NCBI RefSeq assembly: GCF_024171645.1
Contig: NZ_JALKAC010000013.1
Span: 115,173 to 179,172, forward strand
Source: Flavobacterium sp. HSC-32F16
GTDB taxonomy: Bacteria > Bacteroidota > Bacteroidia > Flavobacteriales > Flavobacteriaceae
Length of the DNA stretch: 64,000 nt
Direction: 5' to 3'
How positions within the stretch are numbered: the first letter of the stretch is position 1; each line of letters opens with the position of its first letter. This document shows positions 1-10,290 of the stretch, piece by piece. The notes below the pieces were generated by a model, which was not told where the DNA came from, made no database searches, and was given only the letters and a program-made list of their open reading frames with translations. Position numbers and translations under genes: made by a program.

Positions 1-1744
1 AATGGGAACATCCCACCATGAACCAATGGCTTTGGCTCAAACAGACTGGCACCGTTATATCAAAAAAAACAATCTCCCTAATGTTTGGGATTATTCTAAA
101 AACAAAACTGTTTTAGATGAATTCTGGAAAAGTGGTATTGTACGAAGTAAAAACTGGGAAAAACTAGTAACCATAGGAATGCGCGGAGACGGTGACGAAG
201 CCATGAGTGAAGGAACTAATATAAGTCTGCTTGAAAATATAGTAAAAGAACAACGTCGTATTATTTCGCAGGAAACCGGACAAAAACCGGACAAAACACC
301 TCAGGTTTGGGCTTTATACAAAGAAGTACAGGATTATTACGATCAGGGAATGCGTGTTCCGGATGATGTAATTTTATTATTCTGTGACGATAACTGGGGA
401 AATGTCCGTAAACTTCCAGATTTAAGTAAACCTCTGCACAAGGGCGGTTACGGTATGTATTATCATTTTGATTACGTTGGAGGTCCAAGAAACTCAAAAT
501 GGATTAATATAAGTCCGATACAAAGAGTCTGGGAACAAATGAATCTTAGTTATGAGCATGGTGTAGATAAAGTCTGGATTGTGAATGTGGGTGATCTTAA
601 ACCAATGGAATTTCCTATCAGCTTTTTTCTCGATATGGCATGGAATCCTAAGAAATTTAATCCTCAGAATTTATTTGAATTTACCGAAAAATGGGCTGCA
701 GAGCAGTTTGGAGAAAAACATTCAAAAGAAATTGCCGGATTTTTAAATACCTATCCCAAATATAATCGTCGTGTAACGCCGGAAATGCTGGACAGCCAAA
801 CCTACAGTCTTGAAAACTACAATGAATTTCAAAATGCAGTAAACGATTATAAAAATCTGGCACTTGATGCCTACAGAGTTTATAATGATTTACCTCAGGA
901 ATATAAAGACGCTTATTTTCAGCTCGTTTTATATCCTATAGACGCCTGCTGCAATCTTTATGAAATGTATTTTGCACAAGCCCTCAATAAAAAATTATAC
1001 AAACAGAAAGATATTGACGCTAATTATTATGCCGATTTGGTGAAGACTAAGTTCTCACGCGATTCTGTTCTTCAAAACAAATACAATACTGAAATTTCCA
1101 ATGGAAAATGGCCTCACATGATGGATCAAATGCGCATTGGATACAAAAACTGGTTTGATACTCCTAAAAATATTTTACCTGAAGTACAATACATTACTGC
1201 CTCTGAAAAAACGGAACGAAAAGTATTTGTTGAAAAAGACGGTTATGTTTCTATAGAAGCAGCACATTTTTCTAAAGTAAACAATTCAAAAAGAATTCAT
1301 TGGGAAGTAATTCCTGATTTTGGAAAAACAAAAAGCGGTATTACGACATTACCACAAAATCTTTATCCCGACACGCAGGAAAATATTTTTGTAGAATATG
1401 AAATTGATTTTACGTCGACTGGAACTTTTAATGTCGAATTATTACTAGCGCCTACACTTAATTTTAACAGCAACAAAGGGCTTCGTTATGAAGTTTCTTT
1501 TGATGATGAAAAACCGCAGCTTGTAAATTTTAACGGAAAATATCGCGGCGAACTCGGAAAATGGCAGGCAGAACACATGATCCATTCCCTTACGGCACAT
1601 CAGATTTTAAAATCAGGCAGACATACACTGCGTTTTCGTGTGCTGGATCCCGGAATTGTTCTTCAGAAGATTTTAATAAATACCGGCGGGTTAAAACCGT
1701 CTTATCTGGGCGCGCCGGAAAGCGACAGAGTGCCGCAGGATTAA
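1..1744 (+). CDS. GH115 xylan alpha-glucuronidase, 3' part (5' end outside window)
   Basis: The visible 580 residues are the C-terminal part of a family GH115 alpha-glucuronidase, which removes (4-O-methyl-)glucuronic acid from xylan backbones. Recognisable stretches are GTSHHEPM at the left edge, VPDDVILLFCDDNWGNVRKLP around residues 120-140, and YHFDYVGGPRN near residue 155. A beta-rich C-terminal domain follows from about residue 390. Family members usually have roughly 830-950 residues, so a few hundred N-terminal residues, including the signal peptide, lie outside the window. The ATG at base 2 is an internal methionine and the frame is open to the edge. The next gene starts 18 bp after the stop, so this is an upstream member of the operon with GH127/146, GH43, GH3 and GH97. 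The family call is secure; specificity is inferred from the family and neighbours. Confidence 0.93.
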   Translation, partial: MGTSHHEPMALAQTDWHRYIKKNNLPNVWDYSKNKTVLDEFWKSGIVRSKNWEKLVTIGMRGDGDEAMSEGTNISLLENIVKEQRRIISQETGQKPDKTPQVWALYKEVQDYYDQGMRVPDDVILLFCDDNWGNVRKLPDLSKPLHKGGYGMYYHFDYVGGPRNSKWINISPIQRVWEQMNLSYEHGVDKVWIVNVGDLKPMEFPISFFLDMAWNPKKFNPQNLFEFTEKWAAEQFGEKHSKEIAGFLNTYPKYNRRVTPEMLDSQTYSLENYNEFQNAVNDYKNLALDAYRVYNDLPQEYKDAYFQLVLYPIDACCNLYEMYFAQALNKKLYKQKDIDANYYADLVKTKFSRDSVLQNKYNTEISNGKWPHMMDQMRIGYKNWFDTPKNILPEVQYITASEKTERKVFVEKDGYVSIEAAHFSKVNNSKRIHWEVIPDFGKTKSGITTLPQNLYPDTQENIFVEYEIDFTSTGTFNVELLLAPTLNFNSNKGLRYEVSFDDEKPQLVNFNGKYRGELGKWQAEHMIHSLTAHQILKSGRHTLRFRVLDPGIVLQKILINTGGLKPSYLGAPESDRVPQD

Positions 1745-1762
1745 TTTTAATTCAATAAAATT

Positions 1763-4060
1763 ATGGTAAATATCTTTGAGAAATATAATAAACTAGGATG
1801 TTTAATAGCAGTATGCATTACATTTTCAGCAACAGCTCAAATGAAAACATTTCCATTACAGGAAGTGAGATTAGGAGACGGACCTTTTAAAAAGGCACAG
1901 GATGTTGATTTTAAATATATGCTTGCGCTTAATCCGGATAAGCTTCTAGCACCTTATTTAATTGATGCTGATTTACCAACAAAATACAATCGTTACGGCA
2001 ATTGGGAAAGTCTGGGGCTTGACGGTCATATTGCCGGGCATTACTTATCAGCCTTATCGATGATGTACGCTTCTACAGGAAATGCGGAGCTTAAAAACAG
2101 ATTGGATTACATGATTTCTGAATTAGCCAGATGTCAGGAAAAAAACGGAAATGGATATGTAGGCGGTATACCGCAGGGGAAAGTTTTTTGGGACCGCATT
2201 CATAAAGGAGATATCGATGGAAGCAGTTTTGGATTAAATAATACCTGGGTTCCCATTTACAACATACATAAACTTTTTGCAGGATTAAACGATGCTTATC
2301 AATACACAGGAAACCAGCAGGCAAAAGAAGTTTTAATAAAATTGGGAGACTGGTTTATTGAAATGATTAAACCGCTGAGTGACGATCAGATCCAGAAAAT
2401 TTTAAAAACAGAACACGGAGGCATCAACGAGTCCTTTGCAGATTTATATCTTATTACTAAGGATAAAAAATACCTCGAAACAGCTCAAAAAATTTCCCAA
2501 AAGAGTTTTTTAGAATCTTTAATAAAGAAAGAAGATAAACTTACCGGACTTCATGCCAATACTCAAATTCCTAAAGTTATTGGTTTTGAAAAAATTGCCT
2601 CTATTTCAGAAAATAAAGAATGGTCAAATGCGGTTACTTTTTTTTGGGAGAATGTTACTCAAAAACGCAGTGCAGCTTTTGGCGGCAACAGTGTAGCAGA
2701 ACATTTTAATCCTATTGATGATTTCAGCAGTATGCTCAAGTCAAATCAAGGGCCGGAAACCTGTAATTCCTATAATATGGAACGCCTTAGCAAAGCCTTA
2801 TTTCTGGAAAAAAAAGACATGAATTATCTCGATTTCTACGAACGAACTCTTTACAATCACATACTTTCAAGCCAGCATCCTGAAAAAGGAGGTTTTGTCT
2901 ATTTTACACCCATCAGACCCAATCATTATCGGGTTTATTCACAGCCCGAAACCAGTATGTGGTGCTGTGTAGGATCTGGATTGGAGAATCATACTAAATA
3001 TGGAGAATTAATTTACAGCCATTCTGATGAGGAAGTTTTTGTCAATCTCTTTATAGCATCAACCCTAAACTGGAATGAAAAAGGAATTTTAATCGAACAG
3101 CGTACAAAATTCCCTTATGAAAACAGCACCGAAATTATTCTAAATCTCAAAAAAGCAAAAACTTTTGATTTGAATATCCGCCGGCCAAAATGGGCAGAAA
3201 ACTTCAAAATATTCATCAACGATAAAGAGCAGAAAACAGAATTAAAACCATCGGGTTATATCAGTCTTAAAAGAAAATGGAAATCAAAAGACCATGTACG
3301 TATTGAATTTGAAACTAAAACCCATTTAGAGCAATTACCTGATGGTTCTAATTGGAGTGCTTTCGTAAACGGACCTATTGTTTTGGCTGCCAAAACTTCA
3401 ACTGAAGCATTAGACGGATTATTTGCCGATGACAGCCGTATGGGGCACGTCGCATCAGGAAAATACATGCCAATGGATAAATCTTATGCTATTGTAGGCG
3501 AAAAAGCAAGTTATGTTTCGAGAATTAAAGAATTAGGTGATATGCGTTTTGCTTTGGACTCATTACAATTAGAACCTTTTTTTGAACTGCATGATGCCCG
3601 TTATCAAATGTATTTCCAAACTTTTACTAAAGATGAATTTAAAGAAAAACAGGAAATACTGCGACAGCAGGAAATAAAAGAAATGGTGCTTGAAGCAAAT
3701 ACCATAGATAAAATTAACTGCGGAGAACAACAGCCAGAAGTAGATCATTTGTACAGAGGAGAAAAAAGTAATTCAGGATATGATGACGGTCAATTCTGGA
3801 GAAATACCCAGTCTTATATTTCCTATCAAATGATAAACAAAAATAAATCAGGAAAGTTCCTCGACATAATTACTTTGGATAAAATAAATCCAAATGAAAT
3901 TAGTATAACGATCAACAACAAACCATCTGAAATAGTCTCTTTAGAAAATAAAAAAATCAGGCTCGATATCGCAAAACAAGACGTTATAGGAATTAAAATA
4001 ACAGCTAAAGATGCAAAGGTAAGCCCTAAATTTTACCAATTACGAATTGTAAAAAATTAA
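1763..4060 (+). CDS. GH127/GH146-type beta-L-arabinofuranosidase (DUF1680)
   Basis: This is a 765-residue exported glycosidase with a signal peptide ending in ATAQ near residue 25. The (alpha/alpha)6 catalytic region covers about residues 30-530, with family signatures such as GLDGHIAGHYLSAL, and a beta-rich tail follows. Characterised DUF1680 enzymes use a zinc-bound cysteine nucleophile. The corresponding residues are visible as Glu332 and Cys334 (PETCN) and the pair Cys401-Cys402 (MWCCVGSG). Family members release beta-L-arabinofuranose; the length and the tail fit GH146-like Bacteroidota proteins better than short GH127 enzymes, but I cannot separate the two by eye. It sits in the xylan operon, 18 bp after GH115 and 33 bp before GH43, so an arabinoxylan side-chain role is likely. 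Confidence 0.88.
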   Translation: MVNIFEKYNKLGCLIAVCITFSATAQMKTFPLQEVRLGDGPFKKAQDVDFKYMLALNPDKLLAPYLIDADLPTKYNRYGNWESLGLDGHIAGHYLSALSMMYASTGNAELKNRLDYMISELARCQEKNGNGYVGGIPQGKVFWDRIHKGDIDGSSFGLNNTWVPIYNIHKLFAGLNDAYQYTGNQQAKEVLIKLGDWFIEMIKPLSDDQIQKILKTEHGGINESFADLYLITKDKKYLETAQKISQKSFLESLIKKEDKLTGLHANTQIPKVIGFEKIASISENKEWSNAVTFFWENVTQKRSAAFGGNSVAEHFNPIDDFSSMLKSNQGPETCNSYNMERLSKALFLEKKDMNYLDFYERTLYNHILSSQHPEKGGFVYFTPIRPNHYRVYSQPETSMWCCVGSGLENHTKYGELIYSHSDEEVFVNLFIASTLNWNEKGILIEQRTKFPYENSTEIILNLKKAKTFDLNIRRPKWAENFKIFINDKEQKTELKPSGYISLKRKWKSKDHVRIEFETKTHLEQLPDGSNWSAFVNGPIVLAAKTSTEALDGLFADDSRMGHVASGKYMPMDKSYAIVGEKASYVSRIKELGDMRFALDSLQLEPFFELHDARYQMYFQTFTKDEFKEKQEILRQQEIKEMVLEANTIDKINCGEQQPEVDHLYRGEKSNSGYDDGQFWRNTQSYISYQMINKNKSGKFLDIITLDKINPNEISITINNKPSEIVSLENKKIRLDIAKQDVIGIKITAKDAKVSPKFYQLRIVKN

Positions 4061-4093
4061 CAGGAAAGTTTAAAAAGCTGAGAAAATAAAATC

Positions 4094-5653
4094 ATGAAAG
4101 TACTATATAACCTATTAGCGATTTTTTTAATTTTTACCGGATCTAATGCGCAGGATAAAAAAGCACAAAACCCTGTAATTTTTGCAGATGTTCCTGATTT
4201 ATCTATTATCAGAATAGGCAGTGATTATTATATGAGCAGTACCACGATGCACATGAATCCGGGCGTTCCCATAATGAAATCAAAAGATTTAATTAACTGG
4301 AAAATAATAAATTATGCGTATGATACTTTAGGAAGCAGTGATGAACTAAATCTGCATAATGGCAAAAATACTTACGGCCGAGGTTCCTGGGCAAGTAATA
4401 TTAGATTTCATAACAATACATTTTATGTAACCACTTTTGCCCAGACTACCGGAAAGACCTATGTATTTAGCACAAAAAATATAGAAAAAGGGCCTTGGAA
4501 AGAAATTAGTTTTAGTCCCGCGTATCATGATCACAGCATTTTGTTTGATGACGATGGCAGAGTTTACATGGTATATGGAAATGGTAAACTTTTTATTAAA
4601 GAACTACAATCAGATTTATCAGGAATAAAAGAAAACGGACTAAATCAGGTATTGATTGAAAACGCCAGCAGTCCGGCAGGAAATAACATTATGCTGGGGG
4701 CAGAAGGTTCTCAGTTGTATAAAATAAACGGAAAGTATTATCTGTTTAATATTGTCTGGCCAAAAGACGGAATGCGCACAGTGCTTATTCACAGAGCCGA
4801 TAAAATTACGGGACCCTGGGAAGGAAAGATTGGCTTACAGGATTTAGGTGTTGCACAAGGAGGTTTAATTGACACTCCAGACGGAAAATGGTTTTCGTAT
4901 TTATTTAGAGATTATGGAGGCGTTGGCCGTATTCCATATTTTGTTCCTGTAAAATGGGTCGACGGCTGGCCGGTTTTGGGTGAAAATAATAAAGTGCCTC
5001 CATATCTTGATTTACCTGAAAGTGAAGGATTAATTCCGGGAATTGTGAACTCAGACGATTTCAGCCGAAAAAAAGGAGACAAAGATCTGCCTTTAGTCTG
5101 GCAGTGGAACCATAATCCTGATAATTCATTATGGTCTGTTCAGGAAAGAAAAGGGTTTTTAAGATTAAAAGCCGCTTCAAAAACTAACACTTTGACTCAG
5201 GCTAAAAATACGCTTACACAAAGAACGTTTGGACCAGAATGTTCAGGAACGACACTTCTGGAAGTTTCTCAAATGAAAGAAGGTGATTTTGCCGGGCTTT
5301 CTTTATTTCAAAAAGATTTTGGTTTGGTTGGTGTAAAAGCAGAAAACGGATCAAAAAAAATTGTCATGATTCAAACGATAAACGGCATTTCAAAAGAGAT
5401 TCAAAGTGTTCCTTTCTCCGGAAATAAAATCTATTTCAAAGCTTCGTGCAATTTTAAAGACAAAGCAGATTTAGGCTGGTTTTACTATAGTCTTAACGGA
5501 AAAGAATGGATCAGTATTGGTAATGAAATAAAACTGCCTTACACGCTTCCTCATTTTATGGGCTGCAGATTTGGTCTTTTTAACTTTACAGAGAAAACTT
5601 TAGGAGGCTATGTTGATTTTGATTACTTCCATCTTGATAATAAAATTAAATGA
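4094..5653 (+). CDS. GH43 beta-xylosidase / alpha-L-arabinofuranosidase with C-terminal beta-sandwich
   Basis: This is a 519-residue secreted enzyme with a signal peptide ending in SNAQ near residue 20. The N-terminal five-bladed GH43 propeller covers about residues 25-310. The expected inverting triad is visible: base Asp32 or Asp35 in ADVPD, the pKa-modulating Asp146 in YHDHS, and the acid Glu204 in LGAEGS. A concanavalin-like beta-sandwich (about 330-515), typical of two-domain GH43 xylosidases of the GH43_12 kind, follows. It would remove xylose or arabinose from xylo-oligosaccharides in the periplasm. It is the third gene of the rightward enzyme operon. The subfamily, and hence xylosidase versus arabinofuranosidase activity, is not decided by the sequence alone. 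Confidence 0.9.
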   Translation: MKVLYNLLAIFLIFTGSNAQDKKAQNPVIFADVPDLSIIRIGSDYYMSSTTMHMNPGVPIMKSKDLINWKIINYAYDTLGSSDELNLHNGKNTYGRGSWASNIRFHNNTFYVTTFAQTTGKTYVFSTKNIEKGPWKEISFSPAYHDHSILFDDDGRVYMVYGNGKLFIKELQSDLSGIKENGLNQVLIENASSPAGNNIMLGAEGSQLYKINGKYYLFNIVWPKDGMRTVLIHRADKITGPWEGKIGLQDLGVAQGGLIDTPDGKWFSYLFRDYGGVGRIPYFVPVKWVDGWPVLGENNKVPPYLDLPESEGLIPGIVNSDDFSRKKGDKDLPLVWQWNHNPDNSLWSVQERKGFLRLKAASKTNTLTQAKNTLTQRTFGPECSGTTLLEVSQMKEGDFAGLSLFQKDFGLVGVKAENGSKKIVMIQTINGISKEIQSVPFSGNKIYFKASCNFKDKADLGWFYYSLNGKEWISIGNEIKLPYTLPHFMGCRFGLFNFTEKTLGGYVDFDYFHLDNKIK

Positions 5654-5692
5654 TAAACGAACAGCAGCATCTTTAATTCAAAAGAAAAAACC

Positions 5693-8287
5693 ATGAAAAA
5701 TAATTATCTATATGTATTAAGTTTACTATGCTTTTTTAACTTAAACGCACAGCAATATCCATATAAAGATCCGTCGCTTAGTTCTAAAAAGCGCGCAGAA
5801 GATTTAATTTCCCGATTGACTCTTGAAGAAAAAGCAGCTTTAATGTGTGATCAGAGCGATGCAATACCCCGATTGGGAATTAAAAAGTTCAACTGGTGGA
5901 GTGAAGCTTTGCATGGTTATGCCAATAATGACAATGTTACCGTTTTTCCTGAACCCATAGGGATGGCAGCATCATTTGACGATCAATTGGTTTTTCGTGT
6001 ATTTGATGCCGTTTCAGATGAAGGGCGTGCCAAATACAATCAATGGATACAAAACGGAAATGAAAATAAACGTTTTTTAAGCCTTTCAGTCTGGACTCCC
6101 AACGTAAATATTTTTAGAGACCCACGCTGGGGACGCGGTCAGGAAACTTATGGCGAAGATCCTTATTTGACTTCCAAAATGGGAGTTTCGGTTGTAAAAG
6201 GACTTCAAGGCCCAGCTGATGCAAAATATCGTAAGCTTTTGGCTTGTGCCAAACATTTTGCCGTTCATTCCGGTCCTGAATGGAGCAGACATGAATTGAA
6301 TTTGAATAATGTAAATCCGCGTGAATTATACGAAACCTATCTTCCCGCATTTAAGGCATTGGTACAGGAAGCCGATGTAAGACAGGTAATGTGTGCGTAT
6401 CAGCGTTTAGACGACGAACCGTGCTGCAGTAACACGCGATTATTACAGCGTATTCTTCGCGATGAGTGGGGATTTCAATATCTCGTAGTTTCAGATTGCG
6501 GTGCCGTTACTGATTTTTATACCACACATAAAGTTTCATCAGATGAGGTTCATGCCGCATCAAAAGCCGTACTGGCAGGAACGGATGTAGAATGTGTCTG
6601 GGATAAATACCCGTTTAAAAAACTTCCTGAAGCCGTTGAGAAAGATTTAATAAAAGAAGAAGAAATCAATAAAAGCCTGCTTCGTGTTTTAACAGGCCGT
6701 TTTGATTTAGGCGAAATGGACGATGACTCGATTGTGCCCTGGGCTCAAATTCCGGCAAGCGTGCTGAACAGTAAAGAACATCAGGAATTGGCTTTAGAAA
6801 TGGCTCAGAAGTCAATGACACTTTTACAGAATAAAAATAATATTCTGCCTTTAAATAAAAACGTAAATAAAGTGGCAGTTATAGGCCCAAATGCTGATAA
6901 TGAACCTATGTTATGGGGAAATTATAACGGAACACCCAATAAAACCATTACCATTAAAAAAGGAATTGAGGGAAAACTGGCTGCTAATAAAGTCCTGTAT
7001 GATAAATCTTGTGATTTAGTAGAAGATAAAGTAACGGAGACGTATTTTGATCAAATTTCTTTTGAAGGAAAAAAAGGAATGAAAGCCGTTTATTGGAATA
7101 ACCCTAATAGAGAAGGAAACAGTGTTATTTCGCAGCAAATTTTGAATCCTATAAAGATGACCACAGCAGGTCAGCATGAATTTGCTTCGGGAGTTAAACT
7201 CGAAGGATTCTCTGCAAAATATGAGACTGAATTTACAGCGAAAGAAACTGAAAACCTTGTTTTTAAAACCGGAGCTGCAGGTGCTTTTGAATTGTTAGTT
7301 AACGGTAAATCGATCGCAAAGTATACCAACTGGCGCACCGTTCCGGGTAAAATTCCGTTTCCGGTTGAAGCAGGCATAAAATATAAAATCGAAATTCTTT
7401 TTGCACAATCCAATGATTGGCAGGCTAATTTAGAATTCGATTTTGGAAAAGAGTTTGATATTGACTTCAAAGCCTTGATTCAAAAATTAAAAGGCATCGA
7501 CACCGTAATTTTTGCAGGAGGACTTTCGACTTTACTGGAAGGAGAAGAAATGCCTGTTTCTTTTCCCGGTTTTAAAGGCGGCGACAGAACCAATATTGAA
7601 CTTCCTGCTGTGCAGAGAAAATGCTTAAAAGAACTTAAAGCAGCTGGTAAAAAAGTAATTTTTGTAAACTGCTCAGGATCTGCTATTGCTTTAACCCCAG
7701 AAACAGAAAGCTGTGATGCTATTCTGCAGGCCTGGTATCCGGGAGAATCAGGAGGACAGGCTGTCGCCGATGTTCTTTTTGGAGATTATAACCCAGCGGG
7801 AAAACTGCCAATTTCATTTTATAAAAACTCTGATAAATTAGGCGATTTCGAAGATTATTCGCTTAAAGGAAGGACATATAGGTATACAACAGATGTTTTG
7901 TTTCCTTTTGGTTTTGGCTTAAGCTATTCTAAATTCGAGATTCAGGCAGGAAATCTAAGTAAAACCAAAATAAAATCTAATGAAGATACGCAGCTAAAAT
8001 TTTCAATAAAAAACACAAGCAAGCTTAACGGAACTGAGATTGTTCAGGTTTATGTCCGAAAATTAAATGATACAGAAGGCCCGTTAAAAACACTAAAAGC
8101 TTTTAAACGAATAGAACTAAAAGCAGGCGAAAAACAAAATGTAACGATCTATTTACCAGCGTCTTCATTTGAATTTTATGATACTAAAACAAGAGCTATG
8201 AATATCGCTTCGGGAGAATATGAGGTGTATTACGGCAGCAGTTCGGATACTAAGGATTTAAAAATGGCGAAAATGGCCATTCAGTAA
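5693..8287 (+). CDS. GH3 beta-xylosidase/beta-glucosidase with inserted PA14 domain
   Basis: This is an 864-residue GH3 enzyme with a signal peptide cut near NAQ (about residue 20). The N-terminal TIM-barrel covers roughly 25-350 and contains the conserved KHF motif and the nucleophile Asp268 in VVSDCGA; Cys after the Asp is common in GH3 xylosidases, whereas glucosidases often have SDW. The second alpha/beta domain is interrupted by a PA14-like beta domain at about residues 445-590. A fibronectin-III-like domain closes the protein (about 760-860). PA14 inserts in GH3 enzymes are known to shape the substrate pocket. It lies between GH43 and GH97 in the operon, with 39 and 59 bp gaps. A xylosidase function is inferred from SDC and context; glucosidase activity is possible. 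Confidence 0.9.
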   Translation: MKNNYLYVLSLLCFFNLNAQQYPYKDPSLSSKKRAEDLISRLTLEEKAALMCDQSDAIPRLGIKKFNWWSEALHGYANNDNVTVFPEPIGMAASFDDQLVFRVFDAVSDEGRAKYNQWIQNGNENKRFLSLSVWTPNVNIFRDPRWGRGQETYGEDPYLTSKMGVSVVKGLQGPADAKYRKLLACAKHFAVHSGPEWSRHELNLNNVNPRELYETYLPAFKALVQEADVRQVMCAYQRLDDEPCCSNTRLLQRILRDEWGFQYLVVSDCGAVTDFYTTHKVSSDEVHAASKAVLAGTDVECVWDKYPFKKLPEAVEKDLIKEEEINKSLLRVLTGRFDLGEMDDDSIVPWAQIPASVLNSKEHQELALEMAQKSMTLLQNKNNILPLNKNVNKVAVIGPNADNEPMLWGNYNGTPNKTITIKKGIEGKLAANKVLYDKSCDLVEDKVTETYFDQISFEGKKGMKAVYWNNPNREGNSVISQQILNPIKMTTAGQHEFASGVKLEGFSAKYETEFTAKETENLVFKTGAAGAFELLVNGKSIAKYTNWRTVPGKIPFPVEAGIKYKIEILFAQSNDWQANLEFDFGKEFDIDFKALIQKLKGIDTVIFAGGLSTLLEGEEMPVSFPGFKGGDRTNIELPAVQRKCLKELKAAGKKVIFVNCSGSAIALTPETESCDAILQAWYPGESGGQAVADVLFGDYNPAGKLPISFYKNSDKLGDFEDYSLKGRTYRYTTDVLFPFGFGLSYSKFEIQAGNLSKTKIKSNEDTQLKFSIKNTSKLNGTEIVQVYVRKLNDTEGPLKTLKAFKRIELKAGEKQNVTIYLPASSFEFYDTKTRAMNIASGEYEVYYGSSSDTKDLKMAKMAIQ

Positions 8288-8346
8288 ACAAAAATGGACT
8301 TTAAATTTTCTTTATCAAATAAAAAGTAATTAATCTACAGCGAATT

Positions 8347-10290
8347 ATGAGTTTTAAATATCTTTTCTATTTATGTCTGTTTAGTTTTTTTAGCCTAAAT
8401 GCACAATCAGTTATAAAAAGCCCTGACGGAAAGCTTAAAGTTTCTCTTTTTGTTTCTAACGGCCAGCCTTTTTATACTATTTCTTATAATGAAAAAACGT
8501 TTTTAGAAAAGTCGCCGCTTGGACTAAAAACCAATGTCGAAGATTTTACAACAGGATTAATTTTAAAAACAAATGCGGTTCAAAATAAAATTGACGAAAA
8601 ATACCAGCTTCCTAATATAAAAAACAACAATGTTCATTATGAAGCGAATGAAGCTGTTTTTTCATTCACTAAAAAAAATAAAGCAGCGATCGATATTATA
8701 TTTAGGGTAAGCAATAACAATACGGCTTTTAAATATAAAGTATATCCGCAAAACGAAAGCCGTTCCTGTGTGGTACAGGAAGAGGCTTCAGGTTTTCTTC
8801 TGCCGGAAGGCACAACAACATTTCTTTGTCCGCAGAGTAAACCAATGACAGGTTTTGCCAGAACTGCACCAAGCTACGAAACATCGTATACCGTAGATGA
8901 TTCTATGGGAAAAAACGGAATAGGTGAAGGTTATACATTTCCCTGTCTTTTTAAAGTAAACCATAACGGATGGGTTTTAATATCTGAAACCGGTGTAGAC
9001 AGCGGTTATTGTGCCAGCCGATTAATTGGACACGAAAAAGGATTATACAGCATTGGTTTTCCAATGGCGGAAGAAAATAACGGAAACGGAACAACCGCTC
9101 CCGGAATACCACTTATGGGTGAAACACCGTGGAGAACCATTACAGTTGGCGAAACTCTGGCTCCAATCGTAGAAACTACGATCCCTTTTGATTTGGTTAA
9201 ACCAAAATACGAAGCTTCAAAAGAATATAAATACACCAAAGGTTCGTGGAGCTGGATTATAAAAATGGATAACAATACTACTTTTCCGGTTCAAAAGCAA
9301 TACATCGATTTTAGTGCCGCAATGGGATATCAGACTGTTTTAGTTGATGCACTTTGGGATACTCAAATAGGAAAAGATAAAATTGCCGAACTTTCTCGAT
9401 ATGGCGCCGAAAAAGGTGTTGGATTGTATTTATGGTACAATTCAAACGGATATTGGAATGATGCACCGCAAGGACCAAGAGGAATGATGGACAGTAGTAT
9501 CATTCGCCGTAAGGAAATGGCGTGGTTAAAAAGTATCGATGTAAAAGGCATCAAAGTAGATTTCTTTGGCGGAGATAAACAAGAAGTAATGAAATTGTAT
9601 GAAGATATTTTAAAAGATGCCAATGATTTTGGTTTGATGGTTATTTTTCACGGTTGTACATTACCAAGAGGCTGGGAGCGTATGTATCCCAATTTTGCTT
9701 CGAGTGAAGCGGTCCTGGCGAGTGAAAATCTGCATTTTGGACAAGCAAGCTGCGACAATGAAGCAAGAAATGCTTCTATACATACTTTTATTCGAAATAC
9801 AGTAGGAAGCATGGATTTTGGCGGCAGCGCTCTTAACAAATTTTACAATAGTGACAACACTCCCAATAAAGGTTCAAAACGAATGACTTCGGATGTATTT
9901 GCCTTAGCGTCGGCTGTACTTTTTCAAAGCGGTGTACAGCATTTTGCATTAGCACCAAACAATTTAAATGATGCTCCGGATTGGGCAGTGAATTTTATGA
10001 AAGAAGTTCCAACGACTTGGGATGAAGTTCTTTTTTTAGAAGGATATCTGGGTAAATATGTAATACTGGCCCGCAGGAAAGGAACCAAGTGGTATATCGC
10101 AGGAGTAAATGCTCAAAAAGAAACGTTGACTTTAAAATTGAAGCTCCCAATGATGGTCTCCAACGCAGCAATAACGTGTTATTTTGATGATGAAAAATTA
10201 AACGGAAAAGTAAAAAAGATACAACCTAAAAATAACCAGAATTTTGAAATTAAAATCCCGTTTAATGGCGGAATACTGCTGGTGAATTAA
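8347..10290 (+). CDS. GH97 glycoside hydrolase, probably retaining
   Basis: This is a 647-residue secreted GH97 enzyme with a signal peptide ending in LNAQ near residue 20. It has the family's three parts: an N-terminal beta-sandwich (about 22-280), a TIM barrel (about 285-560) and a C-terminal beta domain. In the barrel the segment GIKVDFFGGD places Asp405 where retaining GH97 enzymes (alpha-galactosidase type) carry their nucleophile. Inverting SusB-type alpha-glucosidases lack an acid there. It ends the rightward enzyme operon. An alpha-galactosidase or beta-L-arabinopyranosidase-like activity on xylan side chains would fit, but this is inference; the substrate is not shown by the sequence. 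Confidence 0.88.
   Translation: MSFKYLFYLCLFSFFSLNAQSVIKSPDGKLKVSLFVSNGQPFYTISYNEKTFLEKSPLGLKTNVEDFTTGLILKTNAVQNKIDEKYQLPNIKNNNVHYEANEAVFSFTKKNKAAIDIIFRVSNNNTAFKYKVYPQNESRSCVVQEEASGFLLPEGTTTFLCPQSKPMTGFARTAPSYETSYTVDDSMGKNGIGEGYTFPCLFKVNHNGWVLISETGVDSGYCASRLIGHEKGLYSIGFPMAEENNGNGTTAPGIPLMGETPWRTITVGETLAPIVETTIPFDLVKPKYEASKEYKYTKGSWSWIIKMDNNTTFPVQKQYIDFSAAMGYQTVLVDALWDTQIGKDKIAELSRYGAEKGVGLYLWYNSNGYWNDAPQGPRGMMDSSIIRRKEMAWLKSIDVKGIKVDFFGGDKQEVMKLYEDILKDANDFGLMVIFHGCTLPRGWERMYPNFASSEAVLASENLHFGQASCDNEARNASIHTFIRNTVGSMDFGGSALNKFYNSDNTPNKGSKRMTSDVFALASAVLFQSGVQHFALAPNNLNDAPDWAVNFMKEVPTTWDEVLFLEGYLGKYVILARRKGTKWYIAGVNAQKETLTLKLKLPMMVSNAAITCYFDDEKLNGKVKKIQPKNNQNFEIKIPFNGGILLVN

Noticed and set aside
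7171..7470. 99-codon open frame opposite the GH3 PA14 region
   Set aside because: It is a shadow of the coding strand with no start signal or domain.
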